A program made the position numbers and the translations under genes. A stretch of 8,339 nt of DNA from Chlamydiota bacterium (lineage in GTDB: Bacteria; Chlamydiota; Chlamydiia; Chlamydiales; Rhabdochlamydiaceae): positions 1-8,339 of the forward strand of contig JABEVM010000063.1 in the NCBI GenBank assembly GCA_013041585.1, in the 5' to 3' direction. The notes beneath the pieces were generated by a model, which saw only the letters and a list, made by a program, of their open reading frames with translations, ran no database searches and had not been told where the DNA came from. Positions 1 to 6,703 of the stretch are shown here, one piece after another. Position 1 is the stretch's first letter; each line of letters starts with the position of its first letter.

Positions 1-17
1 GTCAATAGAATTAGTAG

Positions 18-42
18 TTTACTATCTATATTCGATAGTAAA
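18..42. repeat. Small inverted repeat in the AT-rich leader
   Basis: A 9-bp perfect inverted repeat (TTTACTATC at 18-26, GATAGTAAA at 34-42) flanks a 7-nt loop. It lies far upstream of the gene starting at 177. No T-run follows it on either strand in a way that would make a convincing intrinsic terminator, so an operator or chance AT-rich palindrome is as likely. An 11-nt direct repeat, AAAAAAATCGA, follows at 40-50 and 61-71 with a 21-bp period, about two helical turns, which could bend the DNA. Positions 72-162 show nothing else that I can call. A possible -10 TATATT sits at 110-115, but I could not find a matching -35. Confidence 0.35.
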
Positions 43-162
43 AAAATCGATGTTGCTTCGAAAAAAATCGAAACTTTTCATGGGATCGGTAAATTCGCTT
101 ATAGAAAGATATATTGAGAACTTGGTAAAAGACAGAAAACTAGAGAAGTTCAAAAAAAATAT

Positions 163-168
163 AAGAGG
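163..168 (+). promoter_or_regulatory. Ribosome binding site of the DUF2147 gene
   Basis: AAGAGG lies 8 nt upstream of the ATG at 177. It fixes the start of the downstream gene and argues against the longer overlapping frame that begins at position 50, whose coding potential is poor. Confidence 0.7.
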
Positions 169-176
169 ATCTTGCC

Positions 177-701
177 ATGAAAGAAAAAGTGCTGCTAAGC
201 GTGCTTTCCATACTTACTTTTTGCTCGGGGCTGTTTGCTGAAAGCATTGGCGGCTTTTGGAAGAGTATGGATGAAGAAAGTGGCAAGGCCAGGTCTTTAG
301 TGGCAGTATATGAATATGAAGGCAAATATTATGGTCGGATTATTGGTACCTTTGATGACAATGGTATTAAAATAGATGAAACGATCTACTCTCCTAAATC
401 AAGAGCCCCAGGAGTTGTTGGAGAGCCTTATTATTGTGGATTAGATTTTATTTGGAACTTGGAACCTTCCGGCTATAAGTACAAAGGAAAGATCATGGAC
501 CCTAGAGAAGGGAAAGTTTATAACGCTGAGCTCTGGGTAGCAGATGGTAAACTTATCGTAAGAGGAAAATGGTTTGCCTTTGGTAGAAATCAAACGTGGC
601 TGCCCGCACTAGAAAGAGACTATCCGAAAGGATTCAAAAAACCTGATGTTTCTACCTTTGTCCCTGTGATCCCGGAAATAAAGCAAAAGGACCTCGAGTA
701 A
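177..701 (+). CDS. Exported DUF2147 family protein
   Basis: This 174-residue protein has a typical Sec signal peptide: basic MKEK, a hydrophobic core, and likely cleavage after LFA near residue 21. The mature part follows the DUF2147 pattern. It starts with GxW near residue 26, then has a KARSLVAVYEYEGKYYGRI-type strand pair, a G-E-P-Y-Y-C-G-L-D segment around 80-90, GKIMDPREGKVYNAEL around 104-119, and ends the domain with VRGKWFAFGRNQTWLP. Family members are small periplasmic or secreted beta-rich proteins of about 130-170 residues with no established biochemical role. The C-terminal tail after residue 150 (Pro/Lys-rich, ending in KQKDLE) is an addition to the core. The start is supported by AAGAGG eight bases upstream. 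The gene stands alone on its strand and converges on the hydrolase gene with an 8-bp gap and no visible terminator. The family call is firm; the function is unknown. Confidence 0.9.
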   Translation: MKEKVLLSVLSILTFCSGLFAESIGGFWKSMDEESGKARSLVAVYEYEGKYYGRIIGTFDDNGIKIDETIYSPKSRAPGVVGEPYYCGLDFIWNLEPSGYKYKGKIMDPREGKVYNAELWVADGKLIVRGKWFAFGRNQTWLPALERDYPKGFKKPDVSTFVPVIPEIKQKDLE

Positions 702-709
702 TACAAAAG

Positions 710-1852
710 TTATTCTACAATAGGATTTGCATTTTGAGAAACATCTTCGATTGTAAAATCCTTTGCTAAAGAAATTTTCCTAAATCCTCTTTTGGAAAAA
801 TCGATCTTTGTAAAATCCACCATTTGGATACGAAGACTTTCATACGTTCTGAAATAGGTTTTGAGATTGCTCTTGTCGTGAACAATTGTCCATTCCGTCA
901 TATCCTCGTGAGTCTCAATAGATGGGGTTGTTTTCGTAGTGGGCAGAGTAATGTTGTTTTTTTCGTTTGATTGTGTCCTGATAATTCCTTCGAAAATATC
1001 AAATGTATTGAGAATATGAAAACTCGTATTGACAGCTTCGGTTGCATTTTTTGCCTGCGATGCCCACTGCGAAAAAAGGACAGCTTTTACAAAGCGTGAA
1101 GCCGGAGTATAGTCGCCTGGTAGTCCTAGAAGACCACTTCCTTGTCCATAGTTACGCACTGTCCAATTTGCTAGATTCAGCTCAGGTGCATTGGAAGGGG
1201 ATAAATTTATATAATTTTCTAAATTAGTTAGATGCCAATCAAAGCAAGGGGAGTTTGTGAGTACACCAAGAGGATTGTCATAGATATGTCTTTCTCCTTT
1301 ACTATATTCGATAATAAGCACTGCGCCCGTGCAGTCGCTGATGTAGAAATGCAGCGGTAATACAAAATCTCCTAAGTAAGGAGTGGGTTGCTCCGCAACA
1401 TGGATAGAGGTAAGGATAGCTTTGACTTCCTGGATCGTAGAGCAAGTACCAAGGAGAAAAGTAGGAAGCTCCCACGCTCCTATGGTTCTATCTGTTTTTG
1501 TAGAATCGGGTTTTTGATACTCAGCGTATCCTGGAAGATAAAGAAGACTTGCCACTAGCCCCTTTTCGTTCATTCCATCAGAAACAACGGTTTTTGCAAT
1601 GGATTGATTCATTCCTACGTAACCATATTTTGTTTTCCATTTCAAACCTGCAAGGCCATCAGGAGCGGTTCCTATATATTCCATATCACGTGGCACAATC
1701 AATAAATCAGAATCCAATCTAAAACCAAATTCCATAGAACGACCGTAGATATAAGAGCCATCTTGCGCTTTAAGTTGAAAGGCTGTGCAAGCTTCTCCTA
1801 AAAAGGGAAGGGTTGTAAGAAAACAAAAACTGATAGTAAATATCCAATTCAT
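710..1852 (-). CDS. Secreted choloylglycine hydrolase / linear amide C-N hydrolase (Ntn hydrolase, C59)
   Basis: This 380-residue protein belongs to the bile salt hydrolase / penicillin V acylase family, which cleaves linear amide bonds with an N-terminal Cys nucleophile. A signal peptide (residues 1-21, ending LGEA) precedes C22, so signal peptidase cleavage would itself expose the catalytic Cys. Other family positions are visible: R38 in YGRSMEF (with E41 where classical bile salt hydrolases have Asp), N95 in VSDGMNEKG, N200 in LTNSPCFDWHL, and R253 in ASRFVKA. The C-terminal part has the usual WTIVHDKSNLKTYFRTY strand. Length is normal for exported Gram-negative members. The substrate cannot be read from sequence: N-acyl homoserine lactones, penicillin V, conjugated bile acids or host N-acyl amides are all possible. 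The ATG overlaps the stop of the upstream ATPase gene (TAATG), implying translational coupling in one operon. An AAGAGA Shine-Dalgarno-like element lies in the end of that gene. Confidence 0.9.
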   Translation of the reverse strand: MNWIFTISFCFLTTLPFLGEACTAFQLKAQDGSYIYGRSMEFGFRLDSDLLIVPRDMEYIGTAPDGLAGLKWKTKYGYVGMNQSIAKTVVSDGMNEKGLVASLLYLPGYAEYQKPDSTKTDRTIGAWELPTFLLGTCSTIQEVKAILTSIHVAEQPTPYLGDFVLPLHFYISDCTGAVLIIEYSKGERHIYDNPLGVLTNSPCFDWHLTNLENYINLSPSNAPELNLANWTVRNYGQGSGLLGLPGDYTPASRFVKAVLFSQWASQAKNATEAVNTSFHILNTFDIFEGIIRTQSNEKNNITLPTTKTTPSIETHEDMTEWTIVHDKSNLKTYFRTYESLRIQMVDFTKIDFSKRGFRKISLAKDFTIEDVSQNANPIVE

Positions 1853-4359
1853 TAGTTGATCTCTTTTTTATTAGTACGTTTGCGGAAAAAGAAGTATTTG
1901 GCGACCTCAACGGAGAAGATAAAGATGCCTACAATCGCCGCAAGAGCGATATAAAAAGTAGTGGGGAGTGGGACTAAGTTAAACCAGTTGCCGAAAGGGG
2001 TGAAGGGAAGAAAAGGAATACCAATTACGACTGTGAAAACTGCAATGGTAAGAATAAGACTTGGTTTTGATTTAAAAAGTAATCTAGGTGTGCGGATTGC
2101 TAAAACAATGAGCGCTGCTGAAACCACATTTTCTACAAACCATCCCGAGCGGAAAAGAGTTTCGTCTGCATGAAAAAAATAGAGAAGTACACCAAATGTC
2201 AAGAAGTCGGCCATAGAATTGAGGAGCCCAAAAACCATCATAAAACGGCGGATGAAAGGGATATCCCATTTTACAGGACGTCCTACGGTTTCGCTATCAA
2301 CGTTATCCGTTGCAAGAGCCATCTCTGGTAGGTCGCTAAAAAAGTTTGTTAAAAGAACCTGTTTGGGAAGAAGGGGAAGAAAAGGTAAGAAAAGAGAAGC
2401 CCCTGCCATACTGAACATGTTACCAAAATTTGCGCTTGTGGCCATATAAACGTATTTCATTGTGTTTACGAAAGTACGTCTACCTTCTTCAATTCCATCT
2501 CGAAGTACGCCAAGATCTTTCTTTAGTAGTACTATGTCTGCGATTTCCTTTGTAGCATCTGCGCCGTTATTGACGGCTATCCCTACATCTGCGCTATGAA
2601 GAGCTGATACATCATTGACACCATCTCCTATAAAGCCAACGATATTTCCCGCTTTACGTAGAGCCATGATGATTCTTTCTTTTTGATTTGGCTCAATTTC
2701 TGCAAATACGTTTTTCTCTTCGACAATTTTTATGAGAGCATGGTCGCTGGTATGGCTCAGCTGCGCTCCGGTAATGACAGAAGCGCGCGAGACTCCAATT
2801 TGAGAGGCTACAAAGAGCGCCACAGAATGGTGATCTCCAGTGATAATTTTTAAATTGACTCCCTTTTTTTTAAGATCGGAAACAGTATGAGCAATACCTG
2901 GTTTGATCGGATCAGAAAAGTGCAGAAAACCAAGAAAGGTAAGGTTCTTTTCCTGATTTCCTTCCCCATAAGCTACAGCCAAGGTTCGGAAGCCTTTTTC
3001 ACACTGCTTTTCGTAATAGCTCTCAATTTCATCTTTATACGATGTGAGCGGGGCTGTTTTGCCATCTGGAAGTTCAACCTGATTGCAAACAGAAAGAACT
3101 TCGGGAAAAGCGCCTTTGGAAATAATAACATGACTATCTTTATTTTTGCAGACGATGCTTAGCCTTTTACGGATAAAGTCATAAGGGATCTCACTTACTT
3201 TTTCCCAACTAGAAATATCAATCTTCTCTTTTTGAAGAATTGCTTTGTCGAGTGGATTATTATAGCCGGATTGAAAATGAGCATTGAGAAATCCATAGAG
3301 AGCCACCTTAGGATTTTCTTTTCCATCGACACCTACAACACTGTCAAGCTTGATATCTGCTAAGGTGAGAGTTCCTGTTTTATCTGCGCAAAGAATGTTC
3401 ATCTGACCGAAATTCTCAATGGAGGCAAGCCGTTTGATCACAACGTGTTTTTTTGCCATCCTTCTTGCTCCGTGAGCTAAATTAACGGAGATAATGGCCG
3501 GAAGAAGTTGTGGAGTGAGTCCCACAGCAATCGCAAGTGAAAATAAGAATGATTCTATAATGGGTTTGTGAAAGTAGATGTTAAAGGCGAAAATGGTAAT
3601 CACCAAAATCAATGTCAATTCGAGTAAAAAAAATCCAAACCTACGAACACCGACTTCAAAGGCAGTTTCCGGAGGACGGAAGCGAACTCTTTCTGCAATA
3701 GCTCCGTATGCAGTATTTTTTCCTGTAACTACGACAAGGGCTTTTGCCGTACCGCTCGAAATCATCGTTCCTAAAAATAGAGCATTTTCACGGTCAGCTT
3801 TAGTCGTTTCTAAGGAATTTCCGGAAGGGGTTTTTTGAACAGGGAAGCTCTCTCCAGTGAGTGTTGCCTCATCAACAAAACAATGGTTGGCTTCTAGTAG
3901 GACAGAGTCAGCTGGTACTAGATCTCCCGCGCGTAGAATAATGACATCACCTGGAACGATATGATCAATAGAGATTTTTACTTCTTTCCCATCTCGTAGA
4001 ACGGTTGTTTTATTTTCTACAATCTGTAGCAATTTTTCTAAGGTGTTCAGAGCCCCACGTTCTTGAAAAAAGCTTAAGAGGCCACTTAGGATCACTATGG
4101 AAAAGATGATGATCGAATCTGTTGAGTCGCTAAGAAAGAAGGAAAGAATGGCAGCTCCAATAAGCAAAAGGGTGAGGGGACTTTTGAATTGAGATAAGAA
4201 GAGCGTAATCCCTTTTCCTTTTCTTGGGGGCTTAAGGGTGTTCGGACCATAGTTTTTGAGACGGATCAGAGCATCAGCGCTCGAAAGACCTTCTTTATGT
4301 CCCTTTACCTGCTGATAAATCTGATCAATTGGCAAATGCCAAAATGGTTTTTTTCTCAT
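1852..4359 (-). CDS. mgtA: Magnesium-translocating P-type ATPase (MgtA/MgtB type, P3B)
   Basis: This 835-residue inner-membrane ion pump carries every catalytic P-type ATPase motif: TGES (168-171) in the actuator domain, DKTGT with phosphorylated D326, KGA (415-417) in the nucleotide-binding domain, TGDH (507-510), and GDGVND (578-583). An N-terminal cation-ATPase domain occupies residues 5-75. Ten membrane helices can be placed: two near 58-98, two near 243-290, and six between about 635 and 824. The P3B subgroup is indicated by VGLTPQLLP (279-287), by NFGQMNILCADKTGTLT, and by SANFGNMFSMAGASLFLPFLPLLP after the hinge. E. coli MgtA has TPEML at the TM4 site, whereas here it is TPQLL. At 835 residues it is somewhat shorter than the roughly 900 of enteric MgtA/MgtB. 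The expected role is Mg2+ import under magnesium limitation. No Shine-Dalgarno precedes the ATG, only an A-rich stretch. It is first gene of an operon with the Ntn hydrolase. MgtA versus MgtB cannot be decided. Confidence 0.92.
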   Translation of the reverse strand: MRKKPFWHLPIDQIYQQVKGHKEGLSSADALIRLKNYGPNTLKPPRKGKGITLFLSQFKSPLTLLLIGAAILSFFLSDSTDSIIIFSIVILSGLLSFFQERGALNTLEKLLQIVENKTTVLRDGKEVKISIDHIVPGDVIILRAGDLVPADSVLLEANHCFVDEATLTGESFPVQKTPSGNSLETTKADRENALFLGTMISSGTAKALVVVTGKNTAYGAIAERVRFRPPETAFEVGVRRFGFFLLELTLILVITIFAFNIYFHKPIIESFLFSLAIAVGLTPQLLPAIISVNLAHGARRMAKKHVVIKRLASIENFGQMNILCADKTGTLTLADIKLDSVVGVDGKENPKVALYGFLNAHFQSGYNNPLDKAILQKEKIDISSWEKVSEIPYDFIRKRLSIVCKNKDSHVIISKGAFPEVLSVCNQVELPDGKTAPLTSYKDEIESYYEKQCEKGFRTLAVAYGEGNQEKNLTFLGFLHFSDPIKPGIAHTVSDLKKKGVNLKIITGDHHSVALFVASQIGVSRASVITGAQLSHTSDHALIKIVEEKNVFAEIEPNQKERIIMALRKAGNIVGFIGDGVNDVSALHSADVGIAVNNGADATKEIADIVLLKKDLGVLRDGIEEGRRTFVNTMKYVYMATSANFGNMFSMAGASLFLPFLPLLPKQVLLTNFFSDLPEMALATDNVDSETVGRPVKWDIPFIRRFMMVFGLLNSMADFLTFGVLLYFFHADETLFRSGWFVENVVSAALIVLAIRTPRLLFKSKPSLILTIAVFTVVIGIPFLPFTPFGNWFNLVPLPTTFYIALAAIVGIFIFSVEVAKYFFFRKRTNKKEIN

Positions 4360-4446
4360 ATTTTTTTATATATCACTAAAAGCATTTTAATTGATGTTTA
4401 TGTATGAAAAAAGTTAGTGTTTTTTAATTTATATTGTAAGGAGTGA
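4360..4446. promoter_or_regulatory. Divergent promoter region of the mgtA operon and the exported-protein gene
   Basis: These 87 AT-rich bases must hold the promoters of both divergent genes. On the minus strand TAAAAT (complement of 4384-4389) is a plausible -10 for the mgtA operon, which would leave a leader of under 25 nt. No good -35 precedes it. On the plus strand TTGATG (4391-4396) and TATATT (4430-4435) resemble consensus hexamers but are not spaced to form one promoter. The space is too short for a long magnesium-sensing leader such as that of enteric mgtA. Confidence 0.4.
4438..4443 (+). promoter_or_regulatory. Ribosome binding site deciding the start at 4450
   Basis: AAGGAG is followed by two adjacent in-frame ATG codons at 4447 and 4450. 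The spacing is 3 nt to the first and 6 nt to the second, so the second is the better-placed initiator. Confidence 0.65.
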
Positions 4447-4449
4447 ATG

Positions 4450-4959
4450 ATGATTTACGTTTGGACGATGATCTTATGTTTAACAGCAAGTCCCCTATTT
4501 GCTGAAACAATTGGAAATGTAGAGTACTATTTACCAAGCCATGGACAAGGTTGGAAAATAGGGAATGACCTCCAAACTTCAGGTAACAGAGTCAGCACAA
4601 CAATCATTTACATCCCAGAAAATGCATCCAGGAAAGATTCGAAGGAGTTTTTTGGCGTACATACTAGCAATATGCAATGCGAAGGCTTTGATAAAGCAAT
4701 ACTCGAAAAAACAATGCAGAATCAATTCCCTAAGCAGCAGGTAAGTGTGAATGTTTTAGAAACGGATTCTGACTCCGTACTCTTTGAATGGATAGTGAGA
4801 CAAACAAGCAGAGAGAAAAAGCACGGATGGACCCGTATGTTCGCTCATAAAAGTGGAACTATCTTGCTTGTGTACGAAACTCTAGATATCGCAAGTGTGA
4901 AGACTATGGGCCCGATTTGGGTAGATGTTTTGAAAAAAGCTAAGTTAGCAAAAAATTAG
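4450..4959 (+). CDS. Small exported protein of unknown function
   Basis: I do not recognise this family with confidence. The product is 169 residues from the ATG at 4450, or 170 if translation starts at 4447. It opens with a signal peptide (hydrophobic IYVWTMILCLTASPLFA, likely cleaved before ETIGNVEYY). The mature chain of about 150 residues mixes beta-like stretches (STTIIYIPEN, KSGTILLVYETL) with a short helical centre (EGFDKAILEKTMQNQF) and a helical end (WVDVLKKAKLA). This recalls small periplasmic alpha/beta proteins of the PsbP/DcrB kind, but that is only an impression. One Cys remains in the mature chain, so no internal disulfide is expected. The gene is divergent from mgtA and converges with the glycosyltransferase gene, overlapping it by 4 bp (4956-4959). 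It is probably periplasmic. Confidence 0.8.
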   Translation: MIYVWTMILCLTASPLFAETIGNVEYYLPSHGQGWKIGNDLQTSGNRVSTTIIYIPENASRKDSKEFFGVHTSNMQCEGFDKAILEKTMQNQFPKQQVSVNVLETDSDSVLFEWIVRQTSREKKHGWTRMFAHKSGTILLVYETLDIASVKTMGPIWVDVLKKAKLAKN

Positions 4960-5738
4960 GTTTTTTTATTAAGCAGCTCAAGGGATTCTAAGTTAGCCTG
5001 CATGATTTGGTGGGTGATTACGCTTTTTCCATGCGGTCCATGCCAGTGAAGGATGACTGCGTTTGGATTGCTCTCATAAAAACGGCTCCAGTTATAGATT
5101 GGAGAGAGTTCGATCACTTCGATATTCTCTTCTTCGATAATTTTGGAAAGAATATCTTGGTCTCCAAAAAAAGTATGATTCTCATCAAGGGATTTAGAGG
5201 CCCAGCTTTCAATCAAGGGGATCCCTCTTTTAAAGACGATAACTCCCGAATTAAAACCGACTACTTCTCTTGCGATGGCGATCCCTGCTGCATTTTCACA
5301 AAGCGAAAAAAGAGTTTTAATAGAACCTTTTATCTCGCAATCTAGGTCGATCCATATAGATTTTTGGTATGGGGATAGTAGGCAGGCGAGGGGTTTTTTA
5401 AACCAGGCATTCCGATTCGGCCAAAATTGTCTTCCGTTGCCAGACTCCCATTCCTGAACAAGCGAAGATGAAATTTCTTGTCTTTCTGATACAAAAATGT
5501 CTGCTACGTGAAGAGGGAGTAATTCTCCATGTTCTTTACACCACTTTTTCATTTCAAATGACATGCCGAAATCAACAAAAGAGACAGGGTGGGAATTGTG
5601 GCGTGAATAATGATCCCACCACCAGGGAAGAAGCCATTCTTGGGTCATATCGGAGGCTACGACAATACCTTCGTTTTGGCGAGCATCTTCTCTTTGCCAT
5701 TTTCGATATGCTGTATATAGGTTTTCTTGATTTTTCAT
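4956..5738 (-). CDS. GT-A fold glycosyltransferase, GT8-like
   Basis: This 260-residue protein has no signal peptide or membrane helix and is probably cytosolic. Several nucleotide-sugar transferase landmarks occur in the right order. An N-terminal strand is followed by SD (GIVVASDMT, 24-32). A DxD metal/nucleotide motif lies at the end of a hydrophobic strand (IWIDLDCEI, D131-L-D133). FNSGVIVFKRG (162-172) and GDQDILSKI (192-200) are typical of GT8-related enzymes. A late HWHGPHGKS (231-239) sits where GT8 proteins have their H-x-G-x-x-K metal/phosphate motif. The donor and acceptor sugars cannot be inferred. The start at 5738 is supported by AGAGGG on the minus strand (complement of 5743-5748), 4 nt from the ATG. 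The gene is monocistronic, divergent from the Sel1 gene and convergent with the exported-protein gene. There is no LPS or capsule cluster around it, so its pathway is open. Confidence 0.8.
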   Translation of the reverse strand: MKNQENLYTAYRKWQREDARQNEGIVVASDMTQEWLLPWWWDHYSRHNSHPVSFVDFGMSFEMKKWCKEHGELLPLHVADIFVSERQEISSSLVQEWESGNGRQFWPNRNAWFKKPLACLLSPYQKSIWIDLDCEIKGSIKTLFSLCENAAGIAIAREVVGFNSGVIVFKRGIPLIESWASKSLDENHTFFGDQDILSKIIEEENIEVIELSPIYNWSRFYESNPNAVILHWHGPHGKSVITHQIMQANLESLELLNKKT

Positions 5739-5766
5739 AGCGCCCTCTATCTTTTTTCTATCAGTT

Positions 5767-5807
5767 GAGGAGATTTTAGATTAAGGAAAATGTAAAAAAA
5801 TCTTCTC
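5767..5807. promoter_or_regulatory. Hairpin in the divergent region between the glycosyltransferase and Sel1 genes
   Basis: An 11-bp imperfect stem (GAGGAGATTTT at 5767-5777, AAAATCTTCTC at 5797-5807, with one G-U pair) encloses a 19-nt loop. Only TTTT follows on the plus strand, and no T-run follows on the minus strand. No gene ends here, so a terminator makes little sense. The position is upstream of both divergent genes and suits an operator or leader structure. A -10-like GATAAT lies just downstream at 5817-5822. Confidence 0.35.
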
Positions 5808-5856
5808 TTTTACTAGGATAATGTAGTTTTTTCAAAAGCGTGAAAAGGTGTCTTTG

Positions 5857-5883
5857 ATGTCTCAAGAGGAAGTAGATGGATGA
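5857..5883 (+). other. Possible 8-codon leader ORF overlapping the Sel1 gene start
   Basis: ATG at 5857 opens a frame encoding MSQEEVDG that stops with TGA at 5881-5883, seven codons into a different frame from the Sel1 gene whose ATG is at 5876. AAAAGG at 5843-5848, 8 nt upstream, is a reasonable ribosome binding site for it. It may be a translation-coupling leader, the trace of a frameshifted older start, or chance. Confidence 0.25.
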
Positions 5884-6496
5884 GGATGCAGAAAAGTTAT
5901 ATGCTTTGGCTAGAAAGTATATTCTAGGAGAGGGAGAGAGTCAGTCTTATGAAAAGGGAATTCCCTATCTTCAGAAAGCAGCCGATTTAGAACATAGCAA
6001 GGCTCAGTACAATTTAGGGATTTTACTTCATCAGGGCTTAGGTGTAACGCAATCCCAGGAAGAGGCTTTTTACTATTTCAAACTTGCATTAGCTGGTGGT
6101 CATGCCAGATCTGCTTATATGATCGGATGCTATTTTGCCTTTGGTTATTTATCCCTTTCTTCTTATGAAATCGCTGTCCAATTTTTTCAGCAAGCAGCAG
6201 ATAGCGGTGTTGCCGATGCGCAATATGATCTAGGTGTATGTTTGCTTGATGGAAAAGGGATCAATAAATCCGAGGAGCTTGCTGTAAAATATTTCAAGCT
6301 GGCATCTGACCTAGGACACGGTGATGCGCAGTACAATTTAGGGATTTGCTACTATTATGGAATAGGCCTTCCTGTTTCGGAGAAGAAGGCGCTATATTTT
6401 TTGGAACTCGCAGCAAAGCAGGGTCTGACTAAAGCTACTGATGCTATCAGTGTGATCACCAAATTAGCCTATCAAGGGCCTCATGCCATGTTATAA
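5876..6496 (+). CDS. Sel1-like repeat (TPR-related) protein
   Basis: The 206 residues consist of about five consecutive Sel1-like repeats and almost nothing else. Repeat boundaries fall near 4-39, 40-75, 76-112, 113-148 and 149-184, with the recurring A-x-Y-x-L-G ... G-x-G-V/I ... A-x-x-Y/F-x-x-A-A-x-x-G/H pattern. Clear instances are AQYNLGILLHQGLGV, AQYDLGVCLLDGKGI and AQYNLGICYYYGIGL. The third repeat is degenerate, with YMIGCYFAFGYLSL. Such repeats stack into an alpha-helical solenoid that binds other proteins. In intracellular bacteria, Sel1 proteins are often host-interacting or regulatory. No signal peptide is present, so the protein is cytosolic or uses a specialised secretion route. 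The start at 5876 has AAGAGGA (5864-5870) upstream at good spacing. The last codon and the stop overlap the 3' end of the convergent effector gene and lie inside DNA shared with the next effector copy. Confidence 0.9.
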   Translation: MDEDAEKLYALARKYILGEGESQSYEKGIPYLQKAADLEHSKAQYNLGILLHQGLGVTQSQEEAFYYFKLALAGGHARSAYMIGCYFAFGYLSLSSYEIAVQFFQQAADSGVADAQYDLGVCLLDGKGINKSEELAVKYFKLASDLGHGDAQYNLGICYYYGIGLPVSEKKALYFLELAAKQGLTKATDAISVITKLAYQGPHAML

Positions 6497-6703
6497 ACGA
6501 GATTTTATCTTCAGTTCAGCGAATTTCTTTTCTTGTTCATACCGCAAATCGTTTAGAGTTCTAATTTCTTGATCCACTTTTGCTGGGGCTTGGATAAGAG
6601 ATTTTGCAATGATTTCACGAATCTGACCCGGAGGTAGTATTTGGCAAGTTTCTAGAAGCATGAGCTTGTATTTGCGAGATCTTCTAAAGAGATAGTCGTT
6701 GAT
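6491..6703 (-). repeat. C-terminal effector module, copy 1
   Basis: This DNA encodes residues 447-516 of the YopJ-like protein and is repeated at 8094-8291. Both copies begin with the same 18 bases at the stop codon (6491-6508 and 8094-8111) and share a 50-bp perfect match (6568-6617 and 8156-8205). Protein identity is 45 of 53 positions from INDY to NDL. The flanking 3' sequence differs at the first base beyond the stop codon. Confidence 0.9.

Noticed and set aside
50..241. 63-codon plus-strand frame overlapping the DUF2147 start
   Set aside because: No ribosome binding site, low-complexity Lys-rich composition, and it overlaps the signal-peptide codons of a well-supported gene in another frame.
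2887..3838. Plus-strand open frames opposite the ATPase gene
   Set aside because: They are antisense shadows of mgtA. They lack recognisable domains and start signals, and the minus strand encodes a complete P-type ATPase.
4360..4446. A magnesium riboswitch ahead of mgtA
   Set aside because: The whole intergenic space is 87 bp and AT-rich with no stable stem that I could fold, far too little for known Mg2+ leaders.
4948..4975. A-run/T-run around the convergent stop codons as a bidirectional terminator
   Set aside because: The arms are almost purely A/T with a poor stem and no GC-rich core, so it does not meet the form of an intrinsic terminator.
5007..5740. Plus-strand open frames opposite the glycosyltransferase gene
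   Set aside because: No coherent motifs or start signals, while the minus-strand frame carries four ordered GT-A motifs.
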